From: Thiobacillaceae bacterium
GTDB lineage: Bacteria > Pseudomonadota > Gammaproteobacteria > Burkholderiales > Thiobacillaceae
NCBI GenBank assembly: GCA_012274165.1
Contig: JAAPAA010000192.1
Location: 1 to 8,978 of the forward strand
Direction: 5' to 3'
DNA length: 8,978 nt
In this document: positions 6,297 to 8,978 of the stretch, piece after piece
Position numbering within the stretch: position 1 is the stretch's first letter
How the letters are laid out: each line of letters starts with the position of its first letter
Translations under genes and position numbers: made by a program
The notes under the pieces: model-generated
Database searches by the model: none
The model's input: only the letters and a program-made list of their open reading frames with translations
Told to the model about the DNA's origin: nothing

Positions 6297-6794
6297 ATGG
6301 GGCGACGGATCGCAACCTGGATGTTGATTTTCCAAGCCATGATTTTAGCATGGGGGCTGGCGCTGCCCGGCACCGCCAGCGCGGCCAACGGACTGGTTCA
6401 CGCCAGCGATTTCAAGGCCGATGGGCACCTGGCGACGCAACGCCAGGTGCCCATCCTGGTGGTGTTTACCAGCCCCGGCTGTCAATACTGCGAACGCGTC
6501 AAACGTGAATATCTGGTGCCGATGCACAAGGATCCGGCGTACCGCAAACGCGCCATCTTTCGCGAAGTCACCGTGGGCGCCACCACCCCGCTCACCGGCT
6601 TCGACGGCGTACCCACCACCGAAGGCGCATTCGCTGCCGCGCACAAGGTATTCATGGTACCGACGGTCATCGTGCTCGACACGCACGGCGACGATACCGG
6701 CGAGGCCATTGTCGGCATGCTGACGCCGGATTATTACTTCGGCTATCTGGAAGCAGCCATCGATGAGGGCGGTCGCAAAGTACGCGGCAAGTAG
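6297..6794 (+). CDS. Exported thioredoxin-fold protein with CQYC active site
   Basis: 165 residues. Residues 1-29 are a Sec signal peptide (GRR n-region, hydrophobic core, TASA before ANG), so the protein should act in the periplasm. The mature part has a thioredoxin-type strand PILVVFTSPGC leading to the redox motif C62-Q-Y-C65, and the cis-proline loop FMVPTVIVLD (Pro122) facing it, followed by a final helix. This matches the broad thioredoxin-related group (Thioredoxin_2, SoxW-like) rather than DsbA or TlpA in the strict sense. The expected role is thiol-disulfide exchange, possibly reducing a periplasmic partner such as a c-type cytochrome or a sulfur-metabolism protein; the substrate cannot be read from the sequence. 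A perfect 15-bp inverted repeat fills codons 42-53. It diverges from hemC (90 bases) and is followed 41 bases later by the response regulator, with no terminator seen between. Confidence 0.88.
   Translation: MGRRIATWMLIFQAMILAWGLALPGTASAANGLVHASDFKADGHLATQRQVPILVVFTSPGCQYCERVKREYLVPMHKDPAYRKRAIFREVTVGATTPLTGFDGVPTTEGAFAAAHKVFMVPTVIVLDTHGDDTGEAIVGMLTPDYYFGYLEAAIDEGGRKVRGK
6420..6455. repeat. Perfect 15-bp inverted repeat with 6-base loop inside the thioredoxin-like gene
   Basis: GATGGGCACCTGGCG (6420-6434) and its exact reverse complement CGCCAGGTGCCCATC (6441-6455) flank ACGCAA. The element spans exactly codons 42-53 (DGHLATQRQVPI) of the gene at 6297, just after the signal peptide. As RNA it would be a very stable hairpin. 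No U tract follows, so it is not an intrinsic terminator. Confidence 0.95.
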
Positions 6795-6805
6795 CCACAT
6801 GGCGC

Positions 6806-6811
6806 TAGAAT
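6806..6811 (+). promoter_or_regulatory. Possible -10 element for the response regulator gene
   Basis: TAGAAT fits five of six bases of TATAAT and sits about 25-30 bases before the regulator start, in a GC-rich GCTAGAATCGCG setting. It lies between two half-sites of a 6-bp inverted repeat, ACATGG (6797-6802) and CCATGT (6817-6822), which could be an operator. No recognisable -35 is found 17 bases upstream, so the call is weak. Confidence 0.28.
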
Positions 6812-6835
6812 CGCGTCCATGTCTGGATGCGCGCG

Positions 6836-7477
6836 ATGAAAACCCTGCTGGCCGACGACCACCCGCTGATGCGCGAAGGGGTCAGGCAGGTATTGGCCCA
6901 GCTCGAACCAGCCGTCGAAATCATCGACGCCCACGACTACCCCAGCCTGTTTTCCCAAACCACCGACCATCCCGATCTCGACCTCGCCCTGGTCGATTTG
7001 AACATGCCCGGCTTTACCGGGATGCAGGGCATCACCCTGTTCCGCAACCAGTTCCCGGATATTCCGCTGGTGGTGCTGTCTGCCTCGGAATCGCCACGCG
7101 ACATTCGCAGCGCGCTGGAAGCCGGTGCGCTCGGCTACATCCCCAAGGCGGCATCCACCGCAGTCATGCTCACCGCGCTACGCCAGGTACTGGCAGGCGA
7201 CATTTACGTGCCCGCCTGTCTGGGCGACGGTCATGGCGGCCTGCACACCATCGCGCCCGCCGATTTTGAATCGCTGCAACACAGCGGCCTGACCGCGCGC
7301 CAGTTTGAAGTCGCACGCCTGCTGGTCCAGGGGTTCGCCAACAAGGCCATTGGCAGCATGCTGAGCATGAGCGAGGGCACGGTCAAGGTTCACATCGCAG
7401 CGATTTTTCGCGCCTTCAACGTCAGCAACCGCACCGAAGCCGTGCTCGAAATCCAGCGGTTGATGCAAAAGTCCTGA
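6836..7477 (+). CDS. Two-component response regulator, receiver plus LuxR-type HTH (NarL/FixJ class)
   Basis: 213 residues from ATG 6836; an in-frame ATG at 6827 would add MRA. I prefer 6836 because MKTLLADDHPLMREG is the usual opening of this family; neither start has a strong Shine-Dalgarno sequence. The receiver domain (1-120) has the acidic pair D7-D8, the phosphoacceptor Asp54 in LVDLNMPG, Ser82 in VVLSASES, and Lys104 in GYIPKAA, so all phosphorylation residues are intact. After a short linker a LuxR-type helix-turn-helix runs from about 150 to 210: LTARQFEVARLLVQG, then NKAIGSML, then the recognition helix SEGTVKVHIAAIF (179-191). It should bind DNA after phosphorylation, most likely by the histidine kinase that starts six bases after its stop. 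Target genes are not evident. Confidence 0.95.
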   Translation: MKTLLADDHPLMREGVRQVLAQLEPAVEIIDAHDYPSLFSQTTDHPDLDLALVDLNMPGFTGMQGITLFRNQFPDIPLVVLSASESPRDIRSALEAGALGYIPKAASTAVMLTALRQVLAGDIYVPACLGDGHGGLHTIAPADFESLQHSGLTARQFEVARLLVQGFANKAIGSMLSMSEGTVKVHIAAIFRAFNVSNRTEAVLEIQRLMQKS

Positions 7478-7483
7478 GATCCT

Positions 7484-8978
7484 GTGAGCTCCTTGCGCAA
7501 TCTTTTCAGCCGCCTGCCCCTGCCCACCAGCATCCGCAGCCGGATGCTGGTGATTGCCCTGCTGCCGGCCCTGCTGACCGAATTCGGGATGGTGGCCTAC
7601 TTCACCTCGCAAACCCTCGCCGCCGCAGAAGACGCCCTGCATACGCGCGCCAGCAATGCGACCCGCCACCTGGCCGAATCCCTGCCGTATGCACTGATCA
7701 GCGGCGACATTCCACGGGTTGATGCGCTGCTTGAAACCGAGGCTCGAACCAGCCAGCTGTCGACAGTCCGCGTCAGCGATGCCCACGGACACCTGCTCGC
7801 CAGCAGCGGCCGCCATCTGCTCAACACCCCGGCAGAGGCGCAATACACCCAGCGTGCCGAGATCCATTTGCCCAGCGTCGGTTTGTCCGACGACGCCCTG
7901 TTTGCCACGCACGCCCCGCCCGCCCAGGATTTGCTGGGGCACGTGGAAGCCGGGGTGTCACTCAAGCAGATCAATGCGTTCACGCGCGACACCCTGCTGC
8001 ACGCCGCGCTGCTGATGCTGGCGGCGCTGGCGCTCACCGGTGCGCTGGCGTGGCGCCTGTCCAACCGGCTGGCCGGGCAACTGCAGCATGTCGGCCGCGT
8101 GGTCGGGCGACTCGCGCACAACGACCTCACGGTGCGCGCGCAGCTGCCCCGCGCCGGTGAAGTGGGCGCACTCGCTGCCGGGGTAAACGAAATGGCCGAA
8201 GCCCTGCAAACGCATCACGGCGAACTGGAGAAGCGCATCCGCGAGGCCACCGCCGATCTCGCCGCCAAAAAGGATATGGCCGAGCGCGCCAACCAGGCCA
8301 AGTCGCGCTTTTTTGCGGCCGCCAGCCACGACCTGCGGCAGCCGCTGCATGCGCTGTCACTGTTCGTCGCCGCGCTCAAGGCGCGCAACAAGCAACCCGG
8401 CACCCAGACCCTGATCGACAACATCGAAGCCTCCACCGCCGCGATGGAACTGCTGTTCAATTCCCTGCTCGATATTTCGCGCCTCGACGCCGGTGCGATC
8501 GAAACGCACCGGGTGCATTTCTCGCTGGGCAACATGCTGGGCAACCTGAACAAGCAGTTCAGCCCGCTCGCCGCCGAAAAAAACCTGCGGCTGCGCTTTC
8601 ACCCGATCGATGTCACGCTCTACAGCGATCCCTTGCTGATCGAGCGCATCCTGCTCAACCTGCTTGCCAACGCCATCCGCTATACCGACAAGGGCGGCGT
8701 GCTGGTGGCCTGCCGCCGGCGCGGCCGCATGCTGCGCCTCAGCGTGATCGACAGCGGACGCGGCATCCCGTTCGACCAGCAGGAAAGCGTATTCCACGAA
8801 TTCGTGCAGTTGCACAATCTGGCACGCGACCGCAGCAAGGGACTCGGGCTCGGGCTCGCCATCGTGTCGCGCTTGAGCCGGTTGCTGGGACACCGGGTGG
8901 ACCTGCTGTCACGCCCCGGGCACGGCTCGGCATTCAGCATCGACGTGCCGTGCGGCGACGCCAATCTCATCCAGAAGC
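7484..8978 (+). CDS. Membrane sensor histidine kinase (3' end cut by window edge)
   Basis: A continuous frame from GTG 7484 to the right edge (498 codons seen, no stop). Order of parts: membrane helix about 21-41, a periplasmic sensor region of roughly 128 residues with no fold I recognise, membrane helix about 171-190, a HAMP-like linker to about 245 (including AGEVGALAAGVNEMAEAL), a short coiled coil, the phosphoacceptor helix FFAAASHDLRQPLHAL with His282, then the ATPase domain with N-box LLANAIRYT (Asn396), G1 DSGRGIP (Asp423) and G2 GLGLGLA (453-459). All catalytic parts are intact. Kinases with SHDLRQPLHALSLF often continue into a C-terminal receiver domain; whether this one does lies beyond the window. 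GTG is chosen because a TGA in the same frame sits two codons upstream; it has only a weak Shine-Dalgarno sequence, so it may be coupled to the regulator gene. Confidence 0.93.
   Translation, partial: MSSLRNLFSRLPLPTSIRSRMLVIALLPALLTEFGMVAYFTSQTLAAAEDALHTRASNATRHLAESLPYALISGDIPRVDALLETEARTSQLSTVRVSDAHGHLLASSGRHLLNTPAEAQYTQRAEIHLPSVGLSDDALFATHAPPAQDLLGHVEAGVSLKQINAFTRDTLLHAALLMLAALALTGALAWRLSNRLAGQLQHVGRVVGRLAHNDLTVRAQLPRAGEVGALAAGVNEMAEALQTHHGELEKRIREATADLAAKKDMAERANQAKSRFFAAASHDLRQPLHALSLFVAALKARNKQPGTQTLIDNIEASTAAMELLFNSLLDISRLDAGAIETHRVHFSLGNMLGNLNKQFSPLAAEKNLRLRFHPIDVTLYSDPLLIERILLNLLANAIRYTDKGGVLVACRRRGRMLRLSVIDSGRGIPFDQQESVFHEFVQLHNLARDRSKGLGLGLAIVSRLSRLLGHRVDLLSRPGHGSAFSIDVPCGDANLIQK

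Noticed and set aside
5394..6794. Long plus-strand reading frame of 466 codons running antisense through hemC and into the thioredoxin-like gene
   Set aside because: The first 300 codons are antisense to a clear hemC and show no family features; only the part from ATG 6297 is a real gene. Long antisense frames are common in GC-rich DNA.
7178..7942. Minus-strand frames (also 8357-8893) antisense to the regulator and kinase
   Set aside because: The plus strand holds intact receiver, HTH and kinase motifs throughout; the antisense translations are Gln/Ala/Gly-rich shadows.

Overview
The window is GC-rich and almost fully coding, and reads as an ordinary chromosomal segment of a betaproteobacterium. 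That placement is an inference. It rests on the hemC-hemD-hemX-hemY gene order, the GC-rich codon use and the protein families seen; a sulfur- or metal-oxidising Nitrosomonadales-type organism would fit, but the genus cannot be fixed from the sequence alone. I see no tRNA, rRNA, CRISPR array, insertion sequence, integrase or phage gene, and no gene-free stretch longer than about 110 bases.

Layout from left to right. Positions 1-514 (minus) hold the N-terminal part of an atypical SDR-type NAD(P)-binding protein that runs off the left edge. Facing away from it, 609-1646 (plus) encodes a three-domain ferredoxin/flavin/NAD(P)H reductase. A strong bidirectional terminator (1645-1675) separates it from the convergent exported DUF302 protein (1713-2231, minus). 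Then comes a four-gene tetrapyrrole operon transcribed leftwards: hemC (5283-6206), hemD (4516-5286), hemX (3509-4519) and hemY (2337-3509). All three internal junctions overlap by 1 to 4 bases, so the genes are probably translationally coupled. Diverging from hemC, the plus strand carries an exported thioredoxin-fold protein with a CQYC motif (6297-6794), a LuxR-type response regulator (6836-7477) and a membrane histidine kinase (7484 to the right edge, incomplete).

How they work together. HemC polymerises porphobilinogen to hydroxymethylbilane and HemD closes it to uroporphyrinogen III, the precursor of heme and siroheme. HemX and HemY are membrane-anchored proteins of the same operon whose roles are not enzymatically settled. 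The kinase and regulator form an obvious two-component pair, 6 bases apart. Whether the exported thioredoxin belongs with them or with heme/cytochrome c maturation is open.

I did not find a convincing new multi-gene system. The most unusual local signals are a perfect 15-bp inverted repeat occupying exactly 12 codons of the thioredoxin-like gene, and the in-frame arrangement of regulator and kinase separated by a single TGA and two codons.
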